DNA from: Halobacillus salinus
GTDB lineage: Bacteria > Bacillota > Bacilli > Bacillales > Halobacillaceae
Assembly: GCF_004684905.1 (NCBI RefSeq)
Contig: NZ_SRJC01000004.1
Span: forward strand, 1 to 64,000
Length of the DNA stretch: 64,000 nucleotides
Direction of reading: 5' to 3'
Below the pieces are notes generated by a model. It was not told where the DNA came from and made no database searches. It was given only the letters and a program-made list of their open reading frames with translations. This document shows, piece after piece, positions 18,056 through 26,042 of this stretch. Each line of letters begins with the position of its first letter. The stretch's first letter is position 1. The position numbers were made by a program, and so were the translations under genes.

Positions 18056-18347
18056 TTTCTCTCAGCTCCTCCACCCGGTCTTGCCAATAATAACTACCAT
18101 CAATTTCTACAATGCCTGACTTCGGCTGCGGCGTTTTCGTCGTATAAGGGACGACAGTCATCGTCAAAGCAATCACGATGGAAGTAGCGAGGGGAACGAC
18201 CGGAATCTCTATTTCCTTATTCCATAAATCGCGAACCCTTTCTTTTATCGTGACAGGCTGGCTGTTTTTTTCAAGTACGATCTCTTTGGACGCAAAATGC
18301 TCGTCTCGAAGCTCGTAGTCCAGCTCTTTCTTAACGTTCGAATTCAT
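18045..18347 (-). CDS. Small single-span membrane protein, candidate anti-sigma factor
   Basis: 100 residues from the ATG at 18347, which has GGAGGGG about 5 nt upstream. The N-terminal 50 residues are charged and cytosolic, one membrane segment lies near 53-70 (VPLATSIVIALTMTVVPY) and a short outer tail follows. It overlaps the end of the ECF sigma gene by 17 nt and the next gene by 11 nt. Its shape and position suit an anti-sigma factor, but no zinc-binding ZAS motif is seen, so that is inference only. Confidence 0.75.
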   Translation of the reverse strand: MNSNVKKELDYELRDEHFASKEIVLEKNSQPVTIKERVRDLWNKEIEIPVVPLATSIVIALTMTVVPYTTKTPQPKSGIVEIDGSYYWQDRVEELRENAD

Positions 18348-18882
18348 GAAAATCCCCTCCCTCTTCCAACTTCTTCTGCATCTCTTGCCTGCCACGGTGC
18401 AGACGACTCTTGATTGTCGAAGTCTTCGCATCTAGAATATGTACGATTTCTTCTATTGAATACTCTTGATAATAAAAAAGGATGAGCACTTCCCGATGCT
18501 TCTGCTTCAACCCCATCAGCGCTCTGGATAAAGTTTGGCGGCGGCTGTAGGCATCGATGGACGATTCCGGATCGTCGTAATGCACATTTTCGAAATGATG
18601 CTCGTACTCATCGAACGAAAAAAACTTCCACTTCCGCTTCCGCAACTCACTACGACACTTGTTGAAAGCAATGGATGTCAGCCAACTCTTCAATTTGCTG
18701 CCGTCCTCTAGCTGCTCTATCTTCCGGAATGCCTGGACAAATGTATCTTGGACGATCTCTTCTGCCAACAAACGGTCGCGCACCATCAACAAGCATCCGC
18801 GCTTCAGCTCATCCCCATATGTATCGACGACGTCAGCAAATGCCGCCTCTTCTCTATTCTTTAATCGCTGCGCTAACTCCAA
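18331..18882 (-). CDS. ECF-type RNA polymerase sigma factor
   Basis: 183 residues with sigma region 2 (LLAEEIVQDTFVQAFRKI, then LKSWLTSIAFNKC) near 40-80 and region 4 (LKQKHREVLILFYYQEYSIEEI ... TIKSRLHRGR) near 120-170. The start is TTG at 18882 with GGGAG 9 nt upstream. A GCAACC/CGTC-type promoter upstream suggests it drives its own operon. The target regulon is unknown. Confidence 0.9.
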   Translation of the reverse strand: MELAQRLKNREEAAFADVVDTYGDELKRGCLLMVRDRLLAEEIVQDTFVQAFRKIEQLEDGSKLKSWLTSIAFNKCRSELRKRKWKFFSFDEYEHHFENVHYDDPESSIDAYSRRQTLSRALMGLKQKHREVLILFYYQEYSIEEIVHILDAKTSTIKSRLHRGRQEMQKKLEEGGDFHEFER

Positions 18883-18920
18883 GCTTAACCGCTCCCTGTT
18901 TTTGCCGTCCTATTATTTCT

Positions 18921-18947
18921 GACGCTACTATCTCTCTCTAGGTTGCA
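18921..18947 (-). promoter_or_regulatory. Candidate ECF autoregulatory promoter
   Basis: Minus strand TGCAACC (18941-18947), 16 bp, CGTC (18921-18924). AAC-containing -35 and CGTC -10 elements are typical of ECF sigma promoters. It lies about 40 bp before the sigma gene. Confidence 0.6.
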
Positions 18948-19000
18948 TCTTTTTGAGAAAATTTCAAGTTTATGGACGGAATTGGGATAGGGCTTTCTTG

Positions 19001-19060
19001 TTTTGTGCGCGACTTCCTTGCTTTGCGCGCGACTTCCCCGCTTTGTGCGCGGCAACTCAC
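19001..19060. repeat. Three 20-bp imperfect tandem repeats
   Basis: Units start at 19001, 19021 and 19041, each built as CTTTGYGCGCGACTTCCYYG with small changes; the third decays at its end. They lie in the gap between the ECF operon and cshA. Confidence 0.85.
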
Positions 19061-19089
19061 AGAACACGCCCACCCAGCGCCACACAAAC

Positions 19090-19120
19090 AAAAAAAAGCC
19101 AGACCACTAGGGTCTGGCTT
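19090..19120 (-). terminator. Terminator of cshA
   Basis: Minus strand AAGCCAGACC, 5-nt loop, GGTCTGGCTT, then eight Ts, 9 nt past the stop. Confidence 0.92.
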
Positions 19121-19128
19121 AAACTATA

Positions 19129-20610
19129 TTAGTTAGAAGAGTTGCGCTTTTGGAAGTTGCCGCGCTTCCCTTTGCTTCCGTTGAAGTTACGGTTACGGGA
19201 TTTGTTCTTGCTGTTGAAGTTACGCTTACCGCCACCGCGGTAGTTCTTCTTGCCGCCTTTACCTTTGTTCTTGTCGCGTTGAGCGTTTTTCACGCTGATC
19301 GGCTGAACGTGAGACAGGCGCACTGGTACTTCACTGCGTTCTTTTGTCATCATTTTCAGCGCTGCCGCTACAAGATCAGAAGCGTCATACTGCTCCAGCA
19401 GTTCGTTTGCAGATTGACTATAGTGTTTCAAATCGGTGTTACCGATCGTATCCACTAATTTGTCTACTGCTACTTTTTGCTGGCCGCGTGCTGCTTCTTC
19501 AGAAGAAGGAACTTTCAGGCGCTCGACGCGTTTCTTCGTGATTTTCTCGATCAAGTTCAGTTGATCTTTCTCTCTTGGTGTTACAAATGAGATCGATTCC
19601 CCTTTACGACCGGCACGTCCTGTACGACCGATACGGTGTACATAACTTTCTGGGTCTTGTGGAATATCGAAATTGTACACGTGAGATACATCAGAGATAT
19701 CTAGACCACGTGCTGCAACGTCTGTTGCGACAAGGATTTCAATACGTCCCTGCTTGAACTTGTTCAGTGTAGACATACGCTTTCCTTGTGTAAGGTCACC
19801 GTGGATGCCTTCTGCAGAGAAGCCACGAGCCTGGAGGCCGTCAGCTACTTCGTCAACACGACGCTTCGTACGACCGAAGACGATTGCTAGGGCTGGGTCA
19901 TGGATATCCAATAGACGTGTCAGTGTATCGAATTTATGCTTCTCCGGAATTTCAACGTAATACTGTTCGATGTTCTCAACAGTCATTTCTTTCGCTTTTA
20001 CTTTAACTTCTTCCGGGCTGTTCATAAGCGTTGTCGCGATGTCGCGGATCGCTTTAGGCATAGTTGCTGAGAATAGCAACGTTTGACGCTCTTCAGGTAG
20101 AGCTTTCAAAATATCACGAATGTCGTCGATGAAGCCCATGTTCAGCATTTCGTCTGCTTCATCTAGTACAGCAGTGTGCACGTGGGATAGTTTAATCGTT
20201 TTACGACGAATGTGGTCTAAAAGACGTCCTGGTGTCGCAACGACTATTTGGTTGGTTTTTAGTGAACGGATTTGACGTTCCATGTTCGAACCACCATAAA
20301 TAGGAAGCGCGCGAACGCCTTTCCCTTTACCTAGACGGTTCATTTCTTCCGCTACTTGGATCGCAAGCTCACGTGTTGGAGCTACAATCAGTCCTTGAAC
20401 GGATTTTGTACCTTTGTTAATTTTCTCAAGCATCGGAATACCGAATGCCGCTGTTTTCCCTGTTCCTGTCTGCGCCTGGCCAATTACATCTTTACCTGCT
20501 AAACCAAGTGGAATCGTTTGTTCTTGAATCGGTGTGGTTTCTTCAAACCCCATAGTGTCTAAAGATTTTAGAATCGGGTCTGACAAACCGAGTGAATTAA
20601 ATGTTGTCAC
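19129..20610 (-). CDS. cshA: DEAD-box RNA helicase CshA
   Basis: 493 residues. All helicase motifs are present: [10 protein letters not shown] (I), PTRELA (Ia), TPGR (Ib), DEAD (II), SAT (III), and [11 protein letters not shown] (VI). The basic C-terminal tail (about 435-493) is rich in Arg, Gly, Lys and Asn as in CshA. It unwinds RNA in mRNA decay and ribosome assembly. I prefer the GTG at 20610: AAAGGAG is 10 nt upstream and homologues begin with MT-TF. An ATG three codons earlier is right against the site. A leader of about 130 nt with a terminator-like hairpin lies upstream. Confidence 0.95.
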   Translation of the reverse strand: MTTFNSLGLSDPILKSLDTMGFEETTPIQEQTIPLGLAGKDVIGQAQTGTGKTAAFGIPMLEKINKGTKSVQGLIVAPTRELAIQVAEEMNRLGKGKGVRALPIYGGSNMERQIRSLKTNQIVVATPGRLLDHIRRKTIKLSHVHTAVLDEADEMLNMGFIDDIRDILKALPEERQTLLFSATMPKAIRDIATTLMNSPEEVKVKAKEMTVENIEQYYVEIPEKHKFDTLTRLLDIHDPALAIVFGRTKRRVDEVADGLQARGFSAEGIHGDLTQGKRMSTLNKFKQGRIEILVATDVAARGLDISDVSHVYNFDIPQDPESYVHRIGRTGRAGRKGESISFVTPREKDQLNLIEKITKKRVERLKVPSSEEAARGQQKVAVDKLVDTIGNTDLKHYSQSANELLEQYDASDLVAAALKMMTKERSEVPVRLSHVQPISVKNAQRDKNKGKGGKKNYRGGGKRNFNSKNKSRNRNFNGSKGKRGNFQKRNSSN

Positions 20611-20669
20611 TAATTTCATGCTCCTTTAAATATAAGTTCTTCTACCTTATTGTATTCCTATATACATGT

Positions 20670-20710
20670 AAAAAAAGCCTTCTGCCACAGGACACGGGAG
20701 AGGCTTCTCT
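20670..20710 (-). terminator. Terminator-like hairpin inside the cshA leader
   Basis: Minus strand AAGCCT ... AGGCTT with inner pairing across a G/C-rich loop, then seven Ts. It lies between the cshA promoter and start codon and there is no gene it could end, so it may attenuate cshA (inference). Confidence 0.6.
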
Positions 20711-20758
20711 GGTATCTTCCTGATAGATTCATTCATCATAACACATATAACATAGTTC

Positions 20759-20787
20759 ATTCTACACATTTTCACTGTGCTTTTCAA
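20759..20787 (-). promoter_or_regulatory. Sigma-A promoter of cshA
   Basis: Minus strand TTGAAA (20782-20787), exactly 17 bp, TAGAAT (20759-20764). It implies a 5' leader of about 140 nt. Confidence 0.75.
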
Positions 20788-20841
20788 ACAGAAGAATGAT
20801 AAAATAATGGAAAACTGCTGTTAACTAGAGGGAGGGTACCT

Positions 20842-21756
20842 GTGAATAAGCCTCCGATCCACCCATATATCATTTTGATAATACCAGTTCTTGCGATTTC
20901 TACGTCAGCAATTTTCGTGAAAGCAGCGGGAGATGCTCCTGCTTCCATGATCGCCTTTTACCGACTCCTCCTTGCTGTGTTGATCATGCTTCCTTATGTA
21001 GTATGGAAACATTTAGACGAACTCAAACAAGTTACGAAAAAAGATTGGGTTCTTGCCATGGTTTCGGGCGTATTTCTCGCCTTTCATTTCATCTTCTGGT
21101 TTCAATCCCTTCAGTACACTTCAGTCGCGAGCTCCGTTGTGCTCGTTGCACTGCAGCCAGTATTCGCCTTTGTCGGGACGTACCTTTTCTTCCAGGAACG
21201 GTTCTCGGTCGGTGCACTGCTTAGCCTCGTCATTACCGTAACAGGTAGTGCAATCATCGGCTGGGGAGACTTCCAGGTTAGTGGAATGGCCCTTTTAGGG
21301 GACATCTTAGCGATAGCAGGTGCGATGATGGTGACTGGGTACTTCCTGGTCGGACAGAATTTGCGTAGTCGACTTTCGCTTATGACTTACACCTTCATCG
21401 CTTACGGCATGTCCGCTGTCACGTTACTGATTTATAACCTAGTGACCAGTCAGCCTTTTACAGGATACGACGGAAGCCAGTGGGGCATCTTTCTTTGCCT
21501 TGCGATCATTCCGACGTTCTTCGGACATTCGCTGTTCAACTGGGCATTGAAATGGTTGAGTACTTCAACAATCTCGATGGCTTCCTTGCTCGAACCAATC
21601 GGTGCATCGTTACTTGCTTACTGGCTATTCGGCGAAATCGTCTCTTGGTCTCAGTGGCTTGGCGGAGCGATTGTGCTGTTCGGACTGATGATGTTCATTT
21701 TCAGTACAACCAAGAAAGTGAAACCGAAACTTACCCATAATACGACGAAGTCTTAG
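20842..21756 (+). CDS. EamA-family (drug/metabolite) transporter
   Basis: 304 residues, two EamA repeats and about ten membrane segments. Starts GTG with GGGAGGG about 5 nt upstream. It is divergent from cshA. The substrate is not predictable; family members export amino acids or metabolites. No terminator is seen before degV, 65 nt downstream. Confidence 0.88.
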   Translation: MNKPPIHPYIILIIPVLAISTSAIFVKAAGDAPASMIAFYRLLLAVLIMLPYVVWKHLDELKQVTKKDWVLAMVSGVFLAFHFIFWFQSLQYTSVASSVVLVALQPVFAFVGTYLFFQERFSVGALLSLVITVTGSAIIGWGDFQVSGMALLGDILAIAGAMMVTGYFLVGQNLRSRLSLMTYTFIAYGMSAVTLLIYNLVTSQPFTGYDGSQWGIFLCLAIIPTFFGHSLFNWALKWLSTSTISMASLLEPIGASLLAYWLFGEIVSWSQWLGGAIVLFGLMMFIFSTTKKVKPKLTHNTTKS

Positions 21757-21821
21757 CGTGCTTACTCTAAAACACGTATTTACGTTATAATAAAACTACA
21801 ATCATGAGAGCAGGTGTGAAT

Positions 21822-22676
21822 ATGACGATCCGACTATTTGTCGATGGCGGTGCCGACTTCGAACAAGGCATGATCGAACGCCACCAACTGACAGTAGTAC
21901 CTCTGAACCTTCACTTTGGAGAGGAACATTATAAGACAGGGGAAACTATTGATTTACCTACTTTTTATAAGAAAGTAAGAGAAGCCGATGAGCTACCTAG
22001 TTCATCATCACCGAGCCCCAATGACTTTTACGAAAAATATAAACAAGTCGACCCCGATGATCAGATTCTTGTTCTGTCTTTGAGTTCTGGTCTCAGCAGC
22101 ACATTCGAAAGCGCTGTAATGGGTAAAAACCTTCTACTGGAAGAAGAACCGGAACGTGAGATTGTCGTACTGGATACGAAAACGGCAAGCTGCGGCGTCG
22201 CCCTTCTCGTACACGAAGCATCATCCAAAATCAATCAAGGGGCCTCATTCGAAGACGTGATCGCTCACATGGAAGAACGCATTGAAAAAACGACCACATT
22301 GTTCGTATTGAAGACATTGGAGAATGTCATCAAAGGTGGACGTTTGGATCGCGTGAAAGGAACGATTGCTAAAACCTTGAACATCAAGCTATTGATGAGG
22401 GCAACGGATGAAGGCATGATCGATGTAGTGGAGAAAGTACGCGGCAATAAAAAATCCGTACGACGCTTCATCGAGCAGATCGGAGATTACGCACACAATT
22501 TTGAGGACAAGGTCATCGCTCTTTCCCACACAAACGACGAAGAGCGCGGCCGCTCCGTACTTGAAACCATCAAAGATCGCTACAACTTCAAACAAGGCTT
22601 ATTCATGGACATGGGCCCACTCATTTCCACATACGCCGGAGAAGGCGGACTTGTCATCGCCTTTTTCAAAGACTAA
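21822..22676 (+). CDS. DegV family fatty-acid-binding protein
   Basis: 284 residues. N-terminal FVDGGADF replaces the usual DSxADL, and the conserved serine-rich LSLSSGLSSTFESA is at about 85. DegV proteins bind fatty acids, in some cases feeding fatty acid kinase FakA (FakB role). I use the ATG at 21822; AGGTG is 5 nt upstream and the family starts here. Ends in a strong terminator. Confidence 0.9.
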   Translation: MTIRLFVDGGADFEQGMIERHQLTVVPLNLHFGEEHYKTGETIDLPTFYKKVREADELPSSSSPSPNDFYEKYKQVDPDDQILVLSLSSGLSSTFESAVMGKNLLLEEEPEREIVVLDTKTASCGVALLVHEASSKINQGASFEDVIAHMEERIEKTTTLFVLKTLENVIKGGRLDRVKGTIAKTLNIKLLMRATDEGMIDVVEKVRGNKKSVRRFIEQIGDYAHNFEDKVIALSHTNDEERGRSVLETIKDRYNFKQGLFMDMGPLISTYAGEGGLVIAFFKD

Positions 22677-22680
22677 TAGA

Positions 22681-22713
22681 AAACCCCCGTCAGTTATCTG
22701 ACGGGGGTTTTTT
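22681..22713 (+). terminator. Terminator of degV
   Basis: 13-bp perfect stem AAACCCCCGTCAG / CTGACGGGGGTTT with a TTAT loop, then Ts. Confidence 0.93.
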
Positions 22714-22878
22714 ATGTCGTTGATAAAGTATGCATTGATCCTTTGTCCGTGCTCTTCGCAGGAGGCACTTCATCCCTACTAGACAAGAGTTTGTGGGAAC
22801 AGAACCTATAAATAATGGACTTCCTTCTCCTATCATGAAAGTAGCGTAATGAGGGAGGTTCAAACTACTTAGGGTAAA
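22714..22878. other. Intergenic stretch without recognised genes
   Basis: No ORF with a ribosome site and no hairpin terminator was found here. The stretch is followed by the palindromic repeat element at 22879. Confidence 0.5.
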
Positions 22879-22999
22879 GGTGTTGGAGAAACGATGAGAC
22901 TCCTACGGGAGCATAGTACAGTCTGAGACCCCGCAACGACCGAAGGAAGAGAGGAGGCTCAGCGGACGCCCGTGGAACGCGAGTCGTTTCTCCAACACC
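22879..22999 (+). repeat. Dispersed palindromic element, copy A (121 bp)
   Basis: 16-bp perfect inverted arms (GGTGTTGGAGAAACGA and its complement) enclose a core with GAGACTCC, GAGACCCCGCA and GGAGGCTCAGCG. The core is shared with the elements at 29620 and 50403, while the arms differ. No ORF inside. Confidence 0.85.
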
Positions 23000-23077
23000 G
23001 TCTCACAATACCTTATAGAACCGACAGTACTTACTCGTCTATTTGAAGCTGGTCCTGTTATAAAGCACGAAGTTCTC

Positions 23078-24355
23078 TCACCCATGATAGTCTTCATACT
23101 TAGGCTGAGGCGACGATAACGCCAGAATCGTTGCCGTCACCGGGAACAACAGCGTCAACAAGATGACCTCCTGATACCCACCGAGCCAGTCGTAGAAAAT
23201 ACCGAACGGCAGCGGCCCAAGCGCTGAGCCGATGACCATCACGGTTTGAGCAAGCCCCTTAATGCTCCCCAAATGCTCGCGTCCGAAGTAATTCGGCCAC
23301 ACAATCGATAACACAATCCGTTCAAAGCCATTCACAAATCCCCAGAAAACGCCGAAACCAAGCGCCATCCACCAAGAGTTCGTAAAGAATAGCAGGAGAA
23401 GCGTCATGACGTGACCGAAGAATGTGATGGCAAGTATGTAATGGACAGAGAAACGATCGACTAAGTAGCCGCTGATGAAGGTGACCGGAAATCCGATGAC
23501 CGCCATAAGAGTAAGAACGAACGCGGCCACACCAGTACCAAGCCCTTTCAAGTCCATGATCGAAACGATATGGAAGGTGATTGCCGTGTTGACCAATGCC
23601 GGCACCGTGACACAGAAGAGAATGAACCAGAACGCTTTGGTCGCCATCGCTTCTTTAAGCGTCCAGCTTTTTTCATTTACCTCCGCGGTCTCCGCAGGAT
23701 TCTGCTCCCCTTTTACCGGCTTAGGGGTCCCATCAGGTATTTCCCCTATGGACTCTGGCTTGTTGCGCACCAGAAAGTAAGCAAGTGGTACGAATATTAC
23801 AAGTAGTGCTACTCCCCACATGCCCCACGTCATCCTCCAGCCGAAGGTTTCAATCGCCCACGTGTTCAGTGGCGGTAGTAGGGCGGAACTTGCAAAACCA
23901 CCGATCGCCATCACACTCAGTGCTCGTCCTCTTTTTTTAATGAACCATTGCGGTACAAGTGTGTTTGGAATCAACGTCATCGATCCTTGTCCGAATAGAC
24001 GGATCATGAAGAACCCGAAGAACATCATGACGGCGCCGATCAAAAAAGCATTCCAAAACAATGCGACTGCAAGCAACAGTCCGACACCGACCATCATGGC
24101 CCGCTGACCGAAGTGGTCGATGAAGCGTCCCACCATGAACATCGCAAGTCCTGCACACAACGTAGCACCGGAGTAAATACCGGATACGAGAGACCTAGAG
24201 TAACCAAAGTCCTCGATATAGTAATCTATGAAAATGGAAACGGAATACGTTTGCCCAGGCCCAGAGAAGAATACCCCAAGCCCAGCAATGAAAACGACGA
24301 CCCAGCCATAGTAAAACGGTGTCTCGATCGGCGCTTTACTGTTTTGTTGACTCAT
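23078..24355 (-). CDS. MFS transporter, OFA-like family
   Basis: 425 residues, twelve membrane segments, with the MFS loop motif GRFIDHFGQRAMM near 76-88. The first-segment pattern YYGWVVVFIAGLGVFFSGPGQT resembles oxalate/formate antiporter-type MFS proteins; the substrate is unknown (probably a carboxylate, inference). It starts within the last codons of the hydrolase gene upstream (20 nt overlap), so they form an operon. Confidence 0.85.
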   Translation of the reverse strand: MSQQNSKAPIETPFYYGWVVVFIAGLGVFFSGPGQTYSVSIFIDYYIEDFGYSRSLVSGIYSGATLCAGLAMFMVGRFIDHFGQRAMMVGVGLLLAVALFWNAFLIGAVMMFFGFFMIRLFGQGSMTLIPNTLVPQWFIKKRGRALSVMAIGGFASSALLPPLNTWAIETFGWRMTWGMWGVALLVIFVPLAYFLVRNKPESIGEIPDGTPKPVKGEQNPAETAEVNEKSWTLKEAMATKAFWFILFCVTVPALVNTAITFHIVSIMDLKGLGTGVAAFVLTLMAVIGFPVTFISGYLVDRFSVHYILAITFFGHVMTLLLLFFTNSWWMALGFGVFWGFVNGFERIVLSIVWPNYFGREHLGSIKGLAQTVMVIGSALGPLPFGIFYDWLGGYQEVILLTLLFPVTATILALSSPQPKYEDYHG

Positions 24356-25058
24356 CCTCTACCCCCTCAAGATCGATCAGGAACTCCAACACACGGTTGA
24401 ACAGCTCGTCCCGGTCTTCCCCGTGACAGATGAGATGCTTGGAATGCTTTAAGTACACGACTTCCCGATCTTCTGCTCCGAGCTCTTGATCGAGGAAATC
24501 CGCCGCACTTCGAGGCACCATTCCATCCAACTCCCCTTGAATAATGAGCACTGGACAGTGAACGTCCGCTAAGTAAGGCTTCGTAAATTGTACGCATTTC
24601 ATGAATTCTAGAGTGGAGAACCAGTAAGTTTGTTTTAGTTTCTTCTGATAACGAAGAAATAGTTCATTCGATAATAATAGACCTTTCCAGGCGTCCATAC
24701 ACATTTCGACGATGTCTTTGTACATTTGCGGCAGACTGACGTACTTTCCTGCTGCTGATAATAGAACGAGACGTTTGATATCGTATTTTGCAGCTAAGTA
24801 AGAAGCGATCATACCACCCATGGAAAAACCGATGATGACAATCGTGTCATTCCGTTTCTGCAAGTCCAGTAATGCCAATTCAGCCGTCGCCACCCATTCT
24901 TGATAGTAATGGCCTTCAAGGTCGAGTTCTTCACCGTGACCAGGAAGTGTCGGGTTGACCATCTCCCAATCGGTTCTAATCTTTAAATAATCCACCAAAG
25001 GCTGCACTTCTTCTGGACTTCCGGTGTAGCCATGGATACATAAACACCCAACACTCAT
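24336..25058 (-). CDS. Alpha/beta hydrolase, carboxylesterase-like
   Basis: 240 residues. HGYTGSPEEVQPL near the start, nucleophile serine in GFSMGG near 85-90, Asp in QGELDGMVP and His in LKHSKHLICH fit the catalytic triad of the Est30-type carboxylesterases. I chose the ATG at 25058 with GGAGGG 6 nt upstream. Co-transcribed with the MFS transporter, which may move its substrate or product (inference). Confidence 0.87.
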   Translation of the reverse strand: MSVGCLCIHGYTGSPEEVQPLVDYLKIRTDWEMVNPTLPGHGEELDLEGHYYQEWVATAELALLDLQKRNDTIVIIGFSMGGMIASYLAAKYDIKRLVLLSAAGKYVSLPQMYKDIVEMCMDAWKGLLLSNELFLRYQKKLKQTYWFSTLEFMKCVQFTKPYLADVHCPVLIIQGELDGMVPRSAADFLDQELGAEDREVVYLKHSKHLICHGEDRDELFNRVLEFLIDLEGVEDESTKQ

Positions 25059-25111
25059 ACTGAACCCTCCGCCTCTATGTACTGCCAAGTAACACGCAGG
25101 AAGTCTGCGTG

Positions 25112-25501
25112 TTACTTGATCCCTTTAACAAAGGTACCGATTCCTTTTACAAGCGGACTCACCTGTTGAAAGGTTTTCATCATTGACCCTGTCGTTGACA
25201 TCATTTTATCAAAATCAAACTGCCCTTGGTCATCTTGGAAATAATTCATTACGGATTTCTGAATACCGCTTCCGTTGAAACCATTGAAACCTTTGGCTTC
25301 GGTTCCGGTTCCCTGAACATTTTCAGTATATCCTGGATAATAGTAACTATACGGATTCTGCACCTGATACCCTTGATAGCCATTCATCGGGTATTGAACG
25401 GGCATATTCTGCTGGTACCCGTTCGGATACATATTCCTTCCATACAAATAAGCAGCTTGATATCGTGCCCAGTCCTGATACTGGTTATAATTCGGATACA
25501 T
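25112..25501 (-). CDS. YppG-like protein
   Basis: 129 residues, Tyr/Asn/Gln/Pro-rich first half (YPNYNQYQ, YPNGYQQNMP) then a short conserved tail with FQQVSPLVKGIGTFVKGIK. This layout matches the YppG family of Bacillales, which is linked to spores in some species; its role is unknown. The ATG at 25501 has AAAGGTGG about 7 nt upstream. The terminator of the glutaredoxin gene separates it from upstream transcription. Confidence 0.8.
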   Translation of the reverse strand: MYPNYNQYQDWARYQAAYLYGRNMYPNGYQQNMPVQYPMNGYQGYQVQNPYSYYYPGYTENVQGTGTEAKGFNGFNGSGIQKSVMNYFQDDQGQFDFDKMMSTTGSMMKTFQQVSPLVKGIGTFVKGIK

Positions 25502-25561
25502 GATGGACCACCTTTTGACCATATTTACTAATAGCCTATGTACTCCACCGAAAAAAGTGAA

Positions 25562-25590
25562 AAAAAAACAAGTGATCCAATGATCACTTG
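25562..25590 (-). terminator. Terminator of the glutaredoxin-like gene
   Basis: Minus strand CAAGTGATC, ATTG loop, GATCACTTG, then more than eight Ts. Confidence 0.9.
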
Positions 25591-25616
25591 AACGGTTAAG
25601 AAAAATTCATGGCATC

Positions 25617-25877
25617 TTAATTGAATTGTTTCGCTTCATACGGTATCCCTAGGATTCGTTTCAGCTTTCTCTCCTGAAAACCAAGAACCTTTTCACCATC
25701 CACGAATGTTGCTGGTGTTCCATATACCTTTTGCTTCTGGAGCTCTTTAAAATACTCACGGTTATCCGAAATATTGCGCTCCTCGAAATCTATATTCCAT
25801 TCAGATAGTTTGGTTATCACTGACTCACAATGCACACAATCACGACTTGTGTAAACGACAACCTTAGAGTCAATCAT
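25617..25877 (-). CDS. Glutaredoxin/NrdH-like thiol-disulfide protein
   Basis: 86 residues. Thioredoxin fold with the active site CVHC in YTSRDCVHCE near residues 14-17 and the cis-proline in YGTPATF near 52-56. It probably reduces protein or small-molecule disulfides. ATG at 25877 with GGGGAGGG 6 nt upstream. A near-perfect sigma-B promoter lies about 55 bp upstream, so it should be a general stress gene (inference). Confidence 0.9.
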   Translation of the reverse strand: MIDSKVVVYTSRDCVHCESVITKLSEWNIDFEERNISDNREYFKELQKQKVYGTPATFVDGEKVLGFQERKLKRILGIPYEAKQFN

Positions 25878-25929
25878 AGCTGTCCCTCCCCTTTTTGTTA
25901 CCATTACATCTCTATATTTTACTAATATG

Positions 25930-25954
25930 TTACCCACATTACACAATTGTAAAC
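25930..25954 (-). promoter_or_regulatory. Sigma-B promoter of the glutaredoxin-like gene
   Basis: Minus strand GTTTAC (25949-25954), 13-bp spacer, GGGTAA (25930-25935): 11 of 12 consensus positions. Confidence 0.8.
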
Positions 25955-26010
25955 GTCCGATTCCATGTTAAATTGTACCTACAGAATTGTAAAGGTGTCA
26001 TTCAAGACCC

Positions 26011-26038
26011 AAAAAAGGCAGCGGTGATCCCGCTGCCT
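26011..26038 (-). terminator. Terminator of the ABC-F gene
   Basis: Minus strand AGGCAGCGG, GATCA loop, CCGCTGCCT, then six Ts, 4 nt past the stop. Confidence 0.92.
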
Positions 26039-26042
26039 TCTG

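Noticed and set aside
18348-18431. 28-residue N-terminal extension of the small membrane protein in the ECF operon
   Set aside because: The GGAGGGG site lies before the ATG at 18347, and the extension is only the sigma gene read in another frame.
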